Positions 31,950 to 44,268 of a stretch of DNA of 64,000 nt are shown piece by piece. This DNA comes from JAEHDI01 sp035455185 (lineage in GTDB: Bacteria > Acidobacteriota > Terriglobia > Bryobacterales > Bryobacteraceae): positions 26,843 through 90,842 of the forward strand of contig DATIFQ010000543.1 of NCBI GenBank assembly GCA_035455185.1, in the 5' to 3' direction. Every line of letters begins with the position of its first letter. Position 1 is the stretch's first letter. A model generated the notes under the pieces. The model was not told the origin of the DNA. It did not search any database and was given only the letters and a program-made list of their open reading frames with translations. A program made the position numbers and the translations under genes.

Positions 31950-33884
31950 TCAGGGTTCCAGATAAATCCTTACCCGGTTGCTTTCCTCGCCTCCCGCCTC
32001 GACGTACAATTCGGCGGGCCCGAAGTTGACGATGGCGGGCAGGCGGATTTCAACCAGGTAGAAGCCGACATAGCCGGGAGCGAGGGAGGCGCGGGTCACC
32101 TCCACCGGCGAACGGTCGATGTAGACGCGAACGGGAGCGACGACCCTTGGGACATCTTCGAGCGGAGCAGCCATCCCGGTCGGCCAGGATGGGCGGACTC
32201 GCCCAAGACCTGTCGCCAGGATCTGCACGCGGCTATTCGACCGCGCAGGATTCATCGCGTCCAGCAACGTACCGCCGTCACCGTCGATCAGCATTGGCGT
32301 ACCGTCCCGATCTACGAAGATTGCCGGCGCGACTTTCCGGAGCGGAAAATTCAGCGAATACCGGCCTCCGGACCCTTCCAGTGAAAGCTGAGCAGACTGC
32401 CCATCCAACTCGAAAGGGATCTGGATCTGGGATTCGAGGGCGGAAGCGTGCAACACGGGTGCATCGACGTATCCGGCCTGCGCACGCAAGAGCCTGGCCC
32501 CGAGCACGCTGAGAAGCGTACCCGGCGCGGCTGGCCGGCTGCTGTAATCGGCGGCGTTTACGACTCGGATGTTGCGGTAGCGGTGCGGAGCCGGAGCGCT
32601 GAAGACCCCGTACCCGCGCAGCGCCACGAACAATTGGTTGCCCGGCGTATCAAGAGCGACGTCCATCGCGGGGACGGCTGGAAGGTTCTCACCGACCGGA
32701 ATCCACGGGCTTGCGGGGCCGGCGGCGGTAAGGTCCACGAACGTGAGGTACACACCCCGGTCCGTCGCGGCATAGACGGCTCCAGCCTGGCGGTCGGCGG
32801 TGACTGCATTCGCAGCGCCCTCCGGAAGTCCCCCTCCGATGTCGTCCCAGAACACACCGCCGTTCACCGTCCTCAAGATTCGAGGCGAGGACGTCTCGGC
32901 GGAGGCGGGACCGAGCGCCGCCAGCGCGAGCCGTGATTCCTCGGGATCCACGTAGATTCCGCGAACCGCCCCGCCACCCGGCGGGCGGGTCAGCGTCCAG
33001 GTCCGCCCCTGATCGAGGGAAACCCACATTCTGCCATCCCGCGCTCCGAGGTAGGAGTAAAGACGGCCGGGTGCGATTGCCGTGACATCCGCCGATACCC
33101 GGCTCCCCGCCGCCCGCAAGAGATCTTCTTTCTGCCGGATGGAGGGTTCGTCCACGAGCCGCCAGGCCTCCTTCTCGCCGGGAGCCCATTCCGCAGCGCC
33201 AGCGCCATCGAGAACGACCCGAGTGCCCCGGCTTCCCTCAGGGAGGGTGAGCAATCGCGCCACCGGAAGATTCGGCAATGTATCGTTCATGCCGCTCCAT
33301 GACATTCCGCCGTCGGCCGATCGCCAGATCCCCTGGCTGTTGGCTGCAACAATCTCACGCGGATCACGCGGGGAAACGGCTAGGTCCGTTAGACCCTCAC
33401 CGATGACCGACTCACGCCGGAAACGCGTCAGGTTGAACCAATGCCGCCCTTCGTCGTCGGACCGGTAGACGTCGCGGCCGATCCCGTACAGTTGTGAGGG
33501 GGATGAGCGGGCGCGAAAAATCCGGCCGGTGGATTCCGGCATGGAGACGGCGAAATCAGCTGCCGAGTCCCCTTCGGGAGGGGTTTCGACGTCCGCCCGC
33601 AGCTTCCAGTTCTCTTGATCACTGGACTGAAAAACCCGGCCGTCAGGCATCCGGAGGAAAACGCTGCTGCCGTCCTCAGAGAACCAGACGCGGTCGACCG
33701 GCCCCCCGGCTCCGGAGGCCAAACCCAGGTCAGCGACGGAGGAGCCGATCCTTCGCCAATCCGGCCGCAACCCACCGGGCCGCCTGGAGTCCTGCTGGCC
33801 GAGGCAGGTGGCGGCTAACGCCAAGGCAAAAAAGGCGATAGCCAGCGTGCGCCTCGGTACCAATAGTGGGGCGTTACGACACAT
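31950..33884 (-). CDS. Secreted BNR/sialidase-like beta-propeller protein with TIGR03437 C-terminus
   Basis: 644 residues. A signal peptide (about 13-30: LAIAFFALALAATCLGQ) is followed by a propeller (about 40-420). Its BNR/Asp-box-like turns are seen as SEDGSSVFLR, SDDEGRHWFNL, SADGGMSWSGM, SLDQGRTWTL and TVNGGVFWDDIG. The last about 210 residues form the TIGR03437 type: VVNAADYSSRPAAPGTLLSVLGARL, later ATGLGRVRP and YVGFYLVEIRLP. This is the second such domain in the window. Function unknown; propellers of this kind bind or cleave glycans, or act as photosynthesis-system-II-assembly-like folds. Confidence 0.85.
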   Translation of the reverse strand: MCRNAPLLVPRRTLAIAFFALALAATCLGQQDSRRPGGLRPDWRRIGSSVADLGLASGAGGPVDRVWFSEDGSSVFLRMPDGRVFQSSDQENWKLRADVETPPEGDSAADFAVSMPESTGRIFRARSSPSQLYGIGRDVYRSDDEGRHWFNLTRFRRESVIGEGLTDLAVSPRDPREIVAANSQGIWRSADGGMSWSGMNDTLPNLPVARLLTLPEGSRGTRVVLDGAGAAEWAPGEKEAWRLVDEPSIRQKEDLLRAAGSRVSADVTAIAPGRLYSYLGARDGRMWVSLDQGRTWTLTRPPGGGAVRGIYVDPEESRLALAALGPASAETSSPRILRTVNGGVFWDDIGGGLPEGAANAVTADRQAGAVYAATDRGVYLTFVDLTAAGPASPWIPVGENLPAVPAMDVALDTPGNQLFVALRGYGVFSAPAPHRYRNIRVVNAADYSSRPAAPGTLLSVLGARLLRAQAGYVDAPVLHASALESQIQIPFELDGQSAQLSLEGSGGRYSLNFPLRKVAPAIFVDRDGTPMLIDGDGGTLLDAMNPARSNSRVQILATGLGRVRPSWPTGMAAPLEDVPRVVAPVRVYIDRSPVEVTRASLAPGYVGFYLVEIRLPAIVNFGPAELYVEAGGEESNRVRIYLEP

Positions 33885-34059
33885 CGATCGAGTCTATTTT
33901 ATCCCTTTCCGGGCCTTCGGTGCTCACAAATCGTTTCATTTTCTTCAGTTGCGCAAGAAAAACTCATCCGGTGGTCTACTTGCAAAGCAATTTTGGTGAT
34001 AGACTGTGGTCTTCCGGTCGCAGCCGAAGTGGGCCGTCGCCGGAGCACAGGGTAGTATT

Positions 34060-34887
34060 ATGTGGCGCGGGACCAAAACCTGCTTCGTTGCCACGCTTGT
34101 CTGCGTGGCGTTGGCGGGTGTGTGTCTGGCGCAATTCCCACTCACGCGCACGACAAGCCCCGGGGCTGCCAAAGTTGTCTCAGTCACTGGACAGGTTTCG
34201 GCGCTGCGGGATTCCCAACCATGGGCGCTTGGCGTCGGTGACACCGTGCAGTTGCAGCAGGTCATCATGACCGGAGCTGACGGCTACGCTGTGTTCCAGG
34301 TTTCCGACGGCAGTACTTTCGAGGTCTATCCAAACTCCGAGATCGTCTTCCGGCGTACCCCAGGCAACTGGAAAGACTTGGTGGACATCCTCATCGGCCG
34401 CGTCAAGTTCACGATCCAGAAGTTTGGCGGCCAGCCGAACCACAACCGCGTGATTACCCCCACGGCTGTGATCTCAGTGCGAGGCACGGTATTCGAAGTC
34501 GAGGTAGAGGACGATGAGGCGACCACCCTGGTCCAGGTTGACGAGGGGCAGGTAGAGGTCCAGCACGCCAAGCACCCCGGCAAGCCGAAGATATTGAACG
34601 CCGGCGAGTGGCTGCGGGTGTACAAGGACCAACCGATCGCAAAATCACCGGTGGACAAGGGCTCGGTGTTCAACGCCGCCGTCCGTGCACTTTCGGACGC
34701 ACTCTACACTGCGGTTTATCGAAATCGCATTCCAACTCCGGCAGGTTCGCCGATTCCCGGCAGCGGGGGTGGCATCCCCCTGCCCGGCGATACCGGGACC
34801 ACGCCTCCGCCTCCGCCCCCGTTGCCGGGTGACGGCGGCGGTACGACACCTCCTCCGCCCCCGCCTCCTCCGCCCCCAGGCGCATAA
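34060..34887 (+). CDS. Exported FecR-domain protein with Pro/Gly-rich tail
   Basis: About 275 residues from ATG 34060 (MWRGTKTCFVATLVCVALAGVCLA, signal peptide). A FecR domain (about 35-165) has VTGQVSAL, QVIMTGADGYAVFQVSDGSTFEVYPNSEIVF and VRGTVFEVEVEDD. The tail from about 235 is low-complexity, alternating Gly-rich and Pro runs (PPPPPPLPGDGGGTTPPPP). An upstream GTG at 34006 only adds non-signal residues. Unlike regulator FecR there is no cytoplasmic domain. It may be an envelope structural protein. It is followed within 45 bp by two more small genes in line. Confidence 0.85.
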   Translation: MWRGTKTCFVATLVCVALAGVCLAQFPLTRTTSPGAAKVVSVTGQVSALRDSQPWALGVGDTVQLQQVIMTGADGYAVFQVSDGSTFEVYPNSEIVFRRTPGNWKDLVDILIGRVKFTIQKFGGQPNHNRVITPTAVISVRGTVFEVEVEDDEATTLVQVDEGQVEVQHAKHPGKPKILNAGEWLRVYKDQPIAKSPVDKGSVFNAAVRALSDALYTAVYRNRIPTPAGSPIPGSGGGIPLPGDTGTTPPPPPPLPGDGGGTTPPPPPPPPPPGA

Positions 34888-34928
34888 GCCGTGCGACACT
34901 AGCCTGTAGGAAAGGAGAAAAACGGCGA

Positions 34929-35504
34929 ATGACCCGTTGGCTCGGGCTTTGGTGTCTTTTCGCGTCTCTTGGAGGGGTGCCCGGTTGGGCTCAGGCGCCC
35001 GAACTTCCTCCGGAGTGGGAGGTGAGCCGCGACATGACCGCTCTTGCCGAACAGATCCGCCGTTTCAAGCCCATCCTCGACGAGGTGAAACCCCAGGATT
35101 GGGTATCCCAGGGAGCGCCGGAGGCCTACCAGACTCAGTGGAAGTCGATCACAAGCGAGATCGAATATCTGACCCGTTCCACCAAAGAATTGTCCAGCCA
35201 GCCCGAGCGGCTCACGGTGGCGCTCGAAACGCTCTTCCGGATGCAATCTCTCGACTCGATACTCTCCTCTTTGGACGAAGGCATCCGGAGATACCAGAAC
35301 CCGGCGCTCGCCGATCTGCTTCGCGGCGAAGCGAATCAGACCGCCGCGCACCGCGAGAAACTGCGCCACTATGTGGTCGCGCTGGCCGCGACCAAGGAAC
35401 TCGAGTACAAGATCATGCACGAGGAGGCTCAGCGCTGCCGCGGGATGTTGTCCCGGCAGCCTGCTCCAAAGCCAGGCCCAAGCCAGCCGGCGGAGAAGAA
35501 ATGA
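34929..35504 (+). CDS. Exported helical protein of unknown function
   Basis: 191 residues with a signal peptide (MTRWLGLWCLFASLGGVPGWAQ). The mature part is almost all helix, rich in Glu, Gln, Arg and Leu (about 30-170), with probable coiled-coil stretches and a Pro/Lys tail. No known domain is recognised. It follows the FecR gene by 41 bp. Its stop overlaps the start of the next small gene by 3-4 bp (ATGA), so the three are probably one operon. Confidence 0.75.
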   Translation: MTRWLGLWCLFASLGGVPGWAQAPELPPEWEVSRDMTALAEQIRRFKPILDEVKPQDWVSQGAPEAYQTQWKSITSEIEYLTRSTKELSSQPERLTVALETLFRMQSLDSILSSLDEGIRRYQNPALADLLRGEANQTAAHREKLRHYVVALAATKELEYKIMHEEAQRCRGMLSRQPAPKPGPSQPAEKK

Positions 35505-35692
35505 ACGAGGCAGTCACTTTCTCATGCAGCATCTGTGGTGAGGCGTCTACACAGATCTGTGTCTGGTGCACCAAGGACGCCTGCGCAAACCATCTCTGCG
35601 AGAAATGCCACCGCTGCAGCGACTGCTGCTCCTGCGAGGAACCGCTGGCGATCTCCGATCATGTCCCGGAGCAGGACGCAGAGAAAGCCTGA
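35501..35692 (+). CDS. Small Cys-rich zinc-binding-like protein
   Basis: 63 residues from ATG 35501, overlapping the preceding stop. Fourteen residues are Cys or metal-type His. Pairs are seen as CSIC, CVWC, then CANHLCEKCHRCSDCCSC, which resembles a B-box or treble-clef style zinc module. The end is acidic (EPLAISDHVPEQDAEKA). There is no signal peptide, so it is cytoplasmic, unlike its two exported upstream partners. Probably a zinc-binding adapter; role unknown. Confidence 0.7.
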   Translation: MNEAVTFSCSICGEASTQICVWCTKDACANHLCEKCHRCSDCCSCEEPLAISDHVPEQDAEKA

Positions 35693-35696
35693 CGGC

Positions 35697-36710
35697 CTAC
35701 CGGCGGAGATTGTCAGGCCGCAGACCCTCGTCGCTTCCCGCGCCCGAGTCCAGCCACTCTTGGCGCCACCGAAACACGTTGCCCGTGAGACTTCCGATGA
35801 AGATTTCGCCCGACCGGCTCACGTCAATCGAGTGGCCGGGGCTCTCCATAGAACCAAGAATTCGTCCAGTCGCGATGTCGATGCGCATGATGCGCCCGGC
35901 CAGAGTGTCGTAAGTAAGGTTCTCGATGTTGTTCCGGTGGGTAATGATCCACATCTCGTCCAGAGCGGTGACGAATAGGCCCTGGGTTGCGCCGAGGTGC
36001 GTCCACTGCCGCAGAAACTTTCCGTTCGCGTCGAAGATCTGGATGCGGTTATTCTCGCGGTCGCTCACATAAACCAGGCCCTTGGAATCCACCGCCACCG
36101 AGTGAGGTAGGTTGAACTCGCCAGGCCCCGTGCCGCGCCGTCCCCAGGCGAGCAAATACCTGCCGTCCCGCGAAAACTTCACCACGCGTGAGTTCCCGTA
36201 TCCGTCGGACACGTAGAAATCGCCGTTTGGAGCGAAGGCGATGTCCGTCGGCCGGTTGAACGTTTTGTCGTCCGCTCCCGCCTGACCCCGCGTACCGAGT
36301 CGCAGAAGAATCCGGCCGTCATTCGAGAACTTGATCACCTCGTGGTTTCCGTTATCGGTAATCCAGACGTTATCTTCGCGATCGACGCGGAGCCCATGGG
36401 GATTCCCGAACATTCCCCGGCCCCAGGAGCGCAGGTACTTGCCCATCGCATCAAACACCAGGAGCGGGTCGGCCTTGGTTCCTCGGTGGAAGACGAACAC
36501 TTGGCCCCGGGAATCGGTCGCTACCGCGGACACACGCCCGAGTTTCGAGCCCTCGGGCATCGTGTCCGGTTCTTCTCCGAAGCGGATTTGCACGCGGTAT
36601 TTGAGAAGGCCGCCCTCATGGTCATGCCAACCCTGCTGAGCCGGCAGACACACCGCTGTCAGAAGTGCGAGCACCACTCCAGCGAAGTCTCTGTGTGTCA
36701 AGTCATACAT
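35697..36710 (-). CDS. Secreted NHL-repeat beta-propeller protein
   Basis: 337 residues with a signal peptide (VVLALLTAVCLPAQ). About six NHL repeats (about 50-300) show patterns such as GNPHGLRVDREDNVWITDNGNHEVIKFSNDG, RPTDIAFAPNGDFYVSDGYGNSRVVKFSRDG and LPHSVAVDSKGLVYVSDRENNRIQIFDANG. This is the peptidyl-glycine-monooxygenase/SMP-30-like NHL type, but no catalytic residues can be assigned. Convergent with the Cys-rich gene (4 bp apart) and divergent from the phosphodiesterase gene. Confidence 0.87.
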   Translation of the reverse strand: MYDLTHRDFAGVVLALLTAVCLPAQQGWHDHEGGLLKYRVQIRFGEEPDTMPEGSKLGRVSAVATDSRGQVFVFHRGTKADPLLVFDAMGKYLRSWGRGMFGNPHGLRVDREDNVWITDNGNHEVIKFSNDGRILLRLGTRGQAGADDKTFNRPTDIAFAPNGDFYVSDGYGNSRVVKFSRDGRYLLAWGRRGTGPGEFNLPHSVAVDSKGLVYVSDRENNRIQIFDANGKFLRQWTHLGATQGLFVTALDEMWIITHRNNIENLTYDTLAGRIMRIDIATGRILGSMESPGHSIDVSRSGEIFIGSLTGNVFRWRQEWLDSGAGSDEGLRPDNLRR

Positions 36711-36764
36711 GAAGATTCTCGTTTCAGTCCACTCTTGTTGGAATCTTTAATATCCTAACTCTTG

Positions 36765-37604
36765 ATGGTGCGCAAGCTGATGCTCTTTGTTCCTCTGATG
36801 GCCATCGCGGCGACAACGCCGAGAATTGTGGTGCACGGCCACCGCGGCGCGCGCGCCGTCCTGCCGGAGAACACGATGCCGGCCTTCGAGCACGCGATCG
36901 AAGCGGGCGCCGATCTTCTCGAACTCGACCTGGCAGTCACCAAGGACGACGTACTGGTGGTCTCTCACGATCCGATCCTAAATCCCGTGATCTGCCGGAG
37001 CCTGGGCGGCGCCACTGTGATCCGGGAGCTGACTCTCGCCGAGCTCCGCCGATGGGATTGTGGCTCGATGCGCAACCCCGAGTTTCCGAATCAACGGCCG
37101 GCGCCGGGGACGCGGGTTCCAACTCTGGACGAGGTGTTGAGTCTTGCGCCGCGAGGCAGCTTTCAGTTCAACATTGAGACCAAGATGTCGCCCGGCAAGC
37201 CACAGTACACGCCGTCTCCCGGACGGTTCGCGGAACTGCTGCTGGCCGGGATTCGCAAGCGCCATCTCGAAGATAGAGTGATGGTACAGTCATTCGACTA
37301 CCGGACTTTGCGGGCCATGAAACGGTTGGCGCCGGGAATCAGGCTCTCGGCGCTATTTGGAGACGATGCCCGCGACTTCGCGGCGATCGCCCGGGATGCC
37401 GGGACGGGCATGGTCTCGCCACACCAGCGGTTGGTCACTCCCGAAAAAGTGGCCGCCGCACACGCAGGCGGGCTGACAGTGCATGCGTGGACGGCGAACA
37501 AACCTGAGGAATGGGACCGGTTGATCTCTGCCGGCGTCGACGGTATCATAACGGACGACCCGGCAGAGCTTGTGCGTCACCTTCGCCAACGGGGCCTACG
37601 TTAA
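36765..37604 (+). CDS. Glycerophosphodiester phosphodiesterase
   Basis: This enzyme hydrolyses glycerophosphodiesters to glycerol-3-phosphate and an alcohol. About 279 residues. A short hydrophobic N-terminus suggests export. The catalytic HGHRGARAVLPENTMPAFEHAIEAGAD, ELDLAVTKDDVLVVSHDP (with the Glu-x-Asp metal ligands and second His) and FNIETK are all present. The end VDGIITDDPAELVRHL is typical. A TTG at 36762 precedes the ATG at 36765 in frame; ATG is chosen. Confidence 0.93.
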   Translation: MVRKLMLFVPLMAIAATTPRIVVHGHRGARAVLPENTMPAFEHAIEAGADLLELDLAVTKDDVLVVSHDPILNPVICRSLGGATVIRELTLAELRRWDCGSMRNPEFPNQRPAPGTRVPTLDEVLSLAPRGSFQFNIETKMSPGKPQYTPSPGRFAELLLAGIRKRHLEDRVMVQSFDYRTLRAMKRLAPGIRLSALFGDDARDFAAIARDAGTGMVSPHQRLVTPEKVAAAHAGGLTVHAWTANKPEEWDRLISAGVDGIITDDPAELVRHLRQRGLR

Positions 37605-37606
37605 GC

Positions 37607-38614
37607 TCATCGCCGCCGGCGGCCCGCTGCCCGAGCTTTTTCGAGCACCGCTTCCCGCTCCCCGTCGCTCCATGCCCGTTGGATCTCCTCCTCCGCCACA
37701 CCCGCGATGCGCCCCGCGAGGATGAAAGCCGGTAGCGCGTGTCCCAGGCTCTTCCAGTGAGCCATTTCGATCACCGAATCCATCGCGCTCGTTCTGATCT
37801 GATCGAGAACCTCAGCGTCGCGGCTCTCTGTCAGCGTGACCAGGGCGAAGGCAGCCTTGTTGCGGTCAGTCCATATGATCGAGTTGAGCATCTCAATGAA
37901 CCAGGTGGGGGAAACCCGAATCCCCAGTTCGGGATCTTTGAGCGCCGGAACCGCGATCGCCGCCAGCGCCCGCATGGCGTTATTGCGGACCGCATCGGCG
38001 GGGTCCTGCATTGCATATTGCAGGTCGTCCACAACAAGCCGCTTTTTCTCGGCGTAGCCGATCACATAGGCCGCGACCGAGCGATGCTCATCGTCGCCGG
38101 ACTCGCGAAGGACATCCCGCAGAAGCTTTAGATTACTCTTGGCGAACTCTTCAAACTTCAGTTGGAGCGCACGGCACTCCGGATCTGCCAGCAGGGAGTG
38201 TCCACGCGTGAGGTCGTCGCGGGCGTCGCCGCTGCGCACAGCCCGTTCCAGTGCCGCCAGGAATTGCCGGTATGTCTCAACGACCTGATCCGGCAGCCTC
38301 ACTTCCGAATTCGGTGGAGTGCGGAAGTTAAAGTGTGGAGCGCCTTTCTCCTCGATCCCGACGAAAAGGATCGCCTTGCCGTCCGCGCAGCACACTGATT
38401 CGAGGCGCGCGCGCACCACGCCGGAAACCTGTTCCAGGCGCTCCTCGACTACCGATTTCGAGGGAGGAAGGGGATCCCCTTCGCGTGCGCCCAGCGCCTT
38501 CAGGAGCCTCTCTTCGGACACTTTACGAACGCCATAGAAGTCGATAATGCCGATGCGCGGGATTTGCGCAAGGCTAAGCGTTTGCGCCAGCAAGAGCGGC
38601 AGTGCGAGTTTCAC
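37607..38614 (-). CDS. Exported protein with POTRA-like N-terminus and HEAT-like repeats
   Basis: 335 residues with a signal peptide (MKLALPLLLAQTLSLA). Residues about 20-90 (IGIIDFYGVRKVSEERLLKALGAREGDPL, later RARLESVCCADGKAILFVGIEE) look like a POTRA domain. From about 165 the protein is helical with HEAT-like units (AAYVIGYAEKKRLVVDDLQYAMQDPADAVRNNAMRALAAI). The combination suggests a periplasmic protein-interaction role. I do not recognise a named family. Convergent with the phosphodiesterase gene (2 bp apart), downstream of the DUF4870 gene. Confidence 0.75.
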   Translation of the reverse strand: MKLALPLLLAQTLSLAQIPRIGIIDFYGVRKVSEERLLKALGAREGDPLPPSKSVVEERLEQVSGVVRARLESVCCADGKAILFVGIEEKGAPHFNFRTPPNSEVRLPDQVVETYRQFLAALERAVRSGDARDDLTRGHSLLADPECRALQLKFEEFAKSNLKLLRDVLRESGDDEHRSVAAYVIGYAEKKRLVVDDLQYAMQDPADAVRNNAMRALAAIAVPALKDPELGIRVSPTWFIEMLNSIIWTDRNKAAFALVTLTESRDAEVLDQIRTSAMDSVIEMAHWKSLGHALPAFILAGRIAGVAEEEIQRAWSDGEREAVLEKARAAGRRRR

Positions 38615-38644
38615 ACAGATCAGACGTGCGCGGTCAGGCGCCGG

Positions 38645-39085
38645 CTACGCCTGTTTTTGGGCGAATTCGCCGATGACGGGGAGAACGACCTTGGTTTTCC
38701 CCTCGTAAGTCTTCCAGATCAGGTAGATCCAGAGGATCACAACCGCTAGACTGAGGAGCGGTAGAAGAACAGCCTGGACGAAGAACGGCAGAATGGCGCT
38801 GAGCGCGATCCACAGGACAATCCAGGCGCAGTTCAGGATGATCGACTGGAACGCGTGGAAGCGAACCGTCTTGTTCTGGTTGTAGGGCGCGAGGACCAGA
38901 AAGAGAATCCCCGTGATCAACCCGAGCACATAACAGAGTGCGCCGGCTACATTGTCCGAAAGACCAGTCCCGGCCGCTTGAGGCGCAGCTCCACTCCCCG
39001 TGCCGCCACTTTCGCCGACCGAAGCGCCGCATTGCGGGCAGAACTTCCCCTCAACCGCCGAACCGCATTGAGCACAGAAAGCCAT
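38645..39085 (-). CDS. Zinc-ribbon DUF4870-like membrane protein
   Basis: 146 residues. The N-terminal zinc ribbon (CAQCG...FCPQCG, residues 4-20) and a Gly/Ala linker lead to a DUF4870/Tic20-like membrane domain. That domain has about three helices (YVLGLITGILFLVLAPYNQNKTVRFHAFQSIILN and two further). Small proteins of this type are widespread and uncharacterised. ATG at 39085 has a run of G upstream. An inverted repeat lies 14-31 bases before it. Confidence 0.87.
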   Translation of the reverse strand: MAFCAQCGSAVEGKFCPQCGASVGESGGTGSGAAPQAAGTGLSDNVAGALCYVLGLITGILFLVLAPYNQNKTVRFHAFQSIILNCAWIVLWIALSAILPFFVQAVLLPLLSLAVVILWIYLIWKTYEGKTKVVLPVIGEFAQKQA

Positions 39086-39098
39086 GAATCCCCCCGGC

Positions 39099-39116
39099 GA
39101 CTACTTTACTGTAGTC
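39099..39116. repeat. Inverted repeat upstream of the DUF4870 gene
   Basis: GACTAC-TTTACT-GTAGTC: perfect 6-bp arms just before the DUF4870 start. Operator-like in size, or part of a leader hairpin. Confidence 0.35.
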
Positions 39117-39208
39117 TCAGCCTCTTGGCAATCGATGAGATCTTCAGACTAAACTATCGGAAAGGAAATATTTTTCGATTATAAGACCTGAAACGGTAAA
39201 ATAGACAT

Positions 39209-39395
39209 AGCCCGCGCGTTGCTGCAAGGCGAGCCCGTTTCCTGAAAACGGGAGATGGCCGCTTGGGCGTTGCCCGGGTCGACCGAGTAGTCGTTTGCTC
39301 CTTCCAGCCCGGAAATGCCGTCGGTTGAGGCACACGGCGCAGGAGGTGGGTGATAGCGCAGAGAGCCGTTTGTCCGGTCAGGAAACGGCGCTTTT
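39209..39395 (+). ncRNA. Candidate structured small RNA upstream of nifJ (about 190 nt)
   Basis: The 490-bp gap 39086-39575 has no convincing protein gene. After a -10-like TAAAAT (39197-39202; -35 weak), hand folding gives several helices. There is a hairpin CCCGTTT/AAACGGG (39234-39252). There is a long rod: TCGACCGA (39279-39286) with TCGGTTGA (39321-39328), TGCC (39271-39274) with GGCA (39329-39332), and CCGCTT (39259-39264) with AGGTGG (39344-39349). A terminator-like hairpin ends at 39395. Length and shape are of the 6S-RNA kind, but I cannot show homology. It could also be a leader element of nifJ. A further GAGGC/GCCTC hairpin lies at 39513-39532. Confidence 0.3.
39365..39395 (+). terminator. 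Intrinsic terminator-like hairpin
   Basis: GCCGTTT (39365-39371), an 11-base loop, AAACGGC (39383-39389), then GC and TTTT (39392-39395). It ends 180 bases before nifJ, so it closes whatever is transcribed from about 39209 rather than acting directly on the nifJ ribosome site. Confidence 0.5.
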
Positions 39396-39575
39396 CCTGT
39401 GCCTTATTCGAACGTGGCGGGAACGAGGCTGAATCCTGTTAACACATTGATTCTATGGATGATGCGATTTGGTTGACCTGTGCCCCATCGAAGCGGTGGT
39501 GCCTACGGTGATGAGGCTCTTTTTCTGGCCTCAAAAGTGCAGAATCATGCAGTAATCCCCAAGGACTGATTCAAG

Positions 39576-43188
<3,613 letters not shown>

Positions 43189-43196
<8 letters not shown>

Positions 43197-44199
43197 TCTG
43201 ACTACCAACTACATGGGGCTCGCCCTCAAGAACCCGCTAGTGGTGTCCCCCTCGCCCCTGTGTGAGCATATTGGAAACATCCTGAGGATGGAGGACGCGG
43301 GCGCTTCGGCGGTTGTGCTGCACTCGCTGTTCGAGGAGCAGATCACGCTGGAGAGCGAGGAACTGAACGAGGCTCTTTCGGCCGGTACCGAAAGTTTCGC
43401 CGAGTCGCTGTCCTACTTCCCGGACATGACGCGGTACAACCTCGGCCCCGACGGCTACCTGGAACACATCCGCAAGGCGAAACAGGCGGTGGACATCCCG
43501 ATCATCGCCAGCCTGAACGGGGTTTCGACAGGCGGATGGATCAAATACGCCCAGGAGATGGAACAGGCCGGCGCCGACGCACTGGAACTCAACATCTTCT
43601 ATCTGGCTAACGATCCGGCCCTGACAAGCGAGCAGGTCGAAGAGATGTATGTCGGCCTTGTCTCCCATGTCAAGGCGAGCGTGCGGATCCCGGTCGCGGT
43701 CAAGCTGGGGCCCTATTTCAGTGCGATGGCCAACATGGGTAAGCGGCTCGACCAGGCCGGCGCGGATGCGCTGGTACTGTTCAACCGCTTCTACCAGCCG
43801 GACTTCGACCTCGAAGAGCTTGAGGTTGTCCCGAACTTGCACCTGAGCACGTCTCACGAGTTGCTGCTCCGGCTGCATTGGATCGCAACACTCTACGGCC
43901 AGATCAAGGCGGACATGGCGCTCACCGGCGGCGTGCATTCCGCGCAGGATGTATTGAAAACGATGATGGCCGGAGCCAGGGTGGCGATGATGACATCGGC
44001 GCTCCTCCGAAACGGTATCAATCACCTCGAGACCGTTCTCGCGGACATGAAGGCCTGGATGGAGGAGCATGAGTACGAGTCGGTGAGCCAGATGCAGGGC
44101 AGTATGAGCCGCCGTGCGGTGGCCGACCCCTCCGCGTTCAGCCGCGCCAACTACATGAAGGTACTTAGCTCTTACACGATGAAGACTATCGGGAACTAG
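43189..44199 (+). CDS. Dihydroorotate dehydrogenase-like flavoprotein coupled to PFOR
   Basis: 336 residues with a DHODH-type FMN barrel: TTNYMGLALKNPLVVSPSPLCEHIGNI, VDIPIIASLNGVSTGGWIKYA, ELNIFYLAND and LTGGVHSAQDVLKTMMAGARVAMMTSALL. It is annotated elsewhere as a dihydroorotate dehydrogenase-like protein and often sits beside PFOR. The DHODH class 1 active-site Cys loop is not obvious to me, so it may not serve pyrimidine synthesis. The 8-bp overlap with nifJ implies coupled translation and a shared role, perhaps electron transfer. A strong terminator follows. Confidence 0.88.
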
Positions 44200-44209
44200 A
44201 ATCGCGCCC

Positions 44210-44238
44210 GAGGGGCGGGTTCCTACTCGCCCCTCTTT
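44210..44238 (+). terminator. Rho-independent terminator after the nifJ operon
   Basis: GAGGGGCG (44210-44217), a 10-base loop, CGCCCCTC (44228-44235), then TTT. Perfect 8-bp GC-rich stem directly after the stop of the dihydroorotate dehydrogenase-like gene and before the convergent MFS gene. Confidence 0.75.
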
Positions 44239-44268
44239 CCTAATCCGCCCCCGCTCGAAGCAGTTCTC

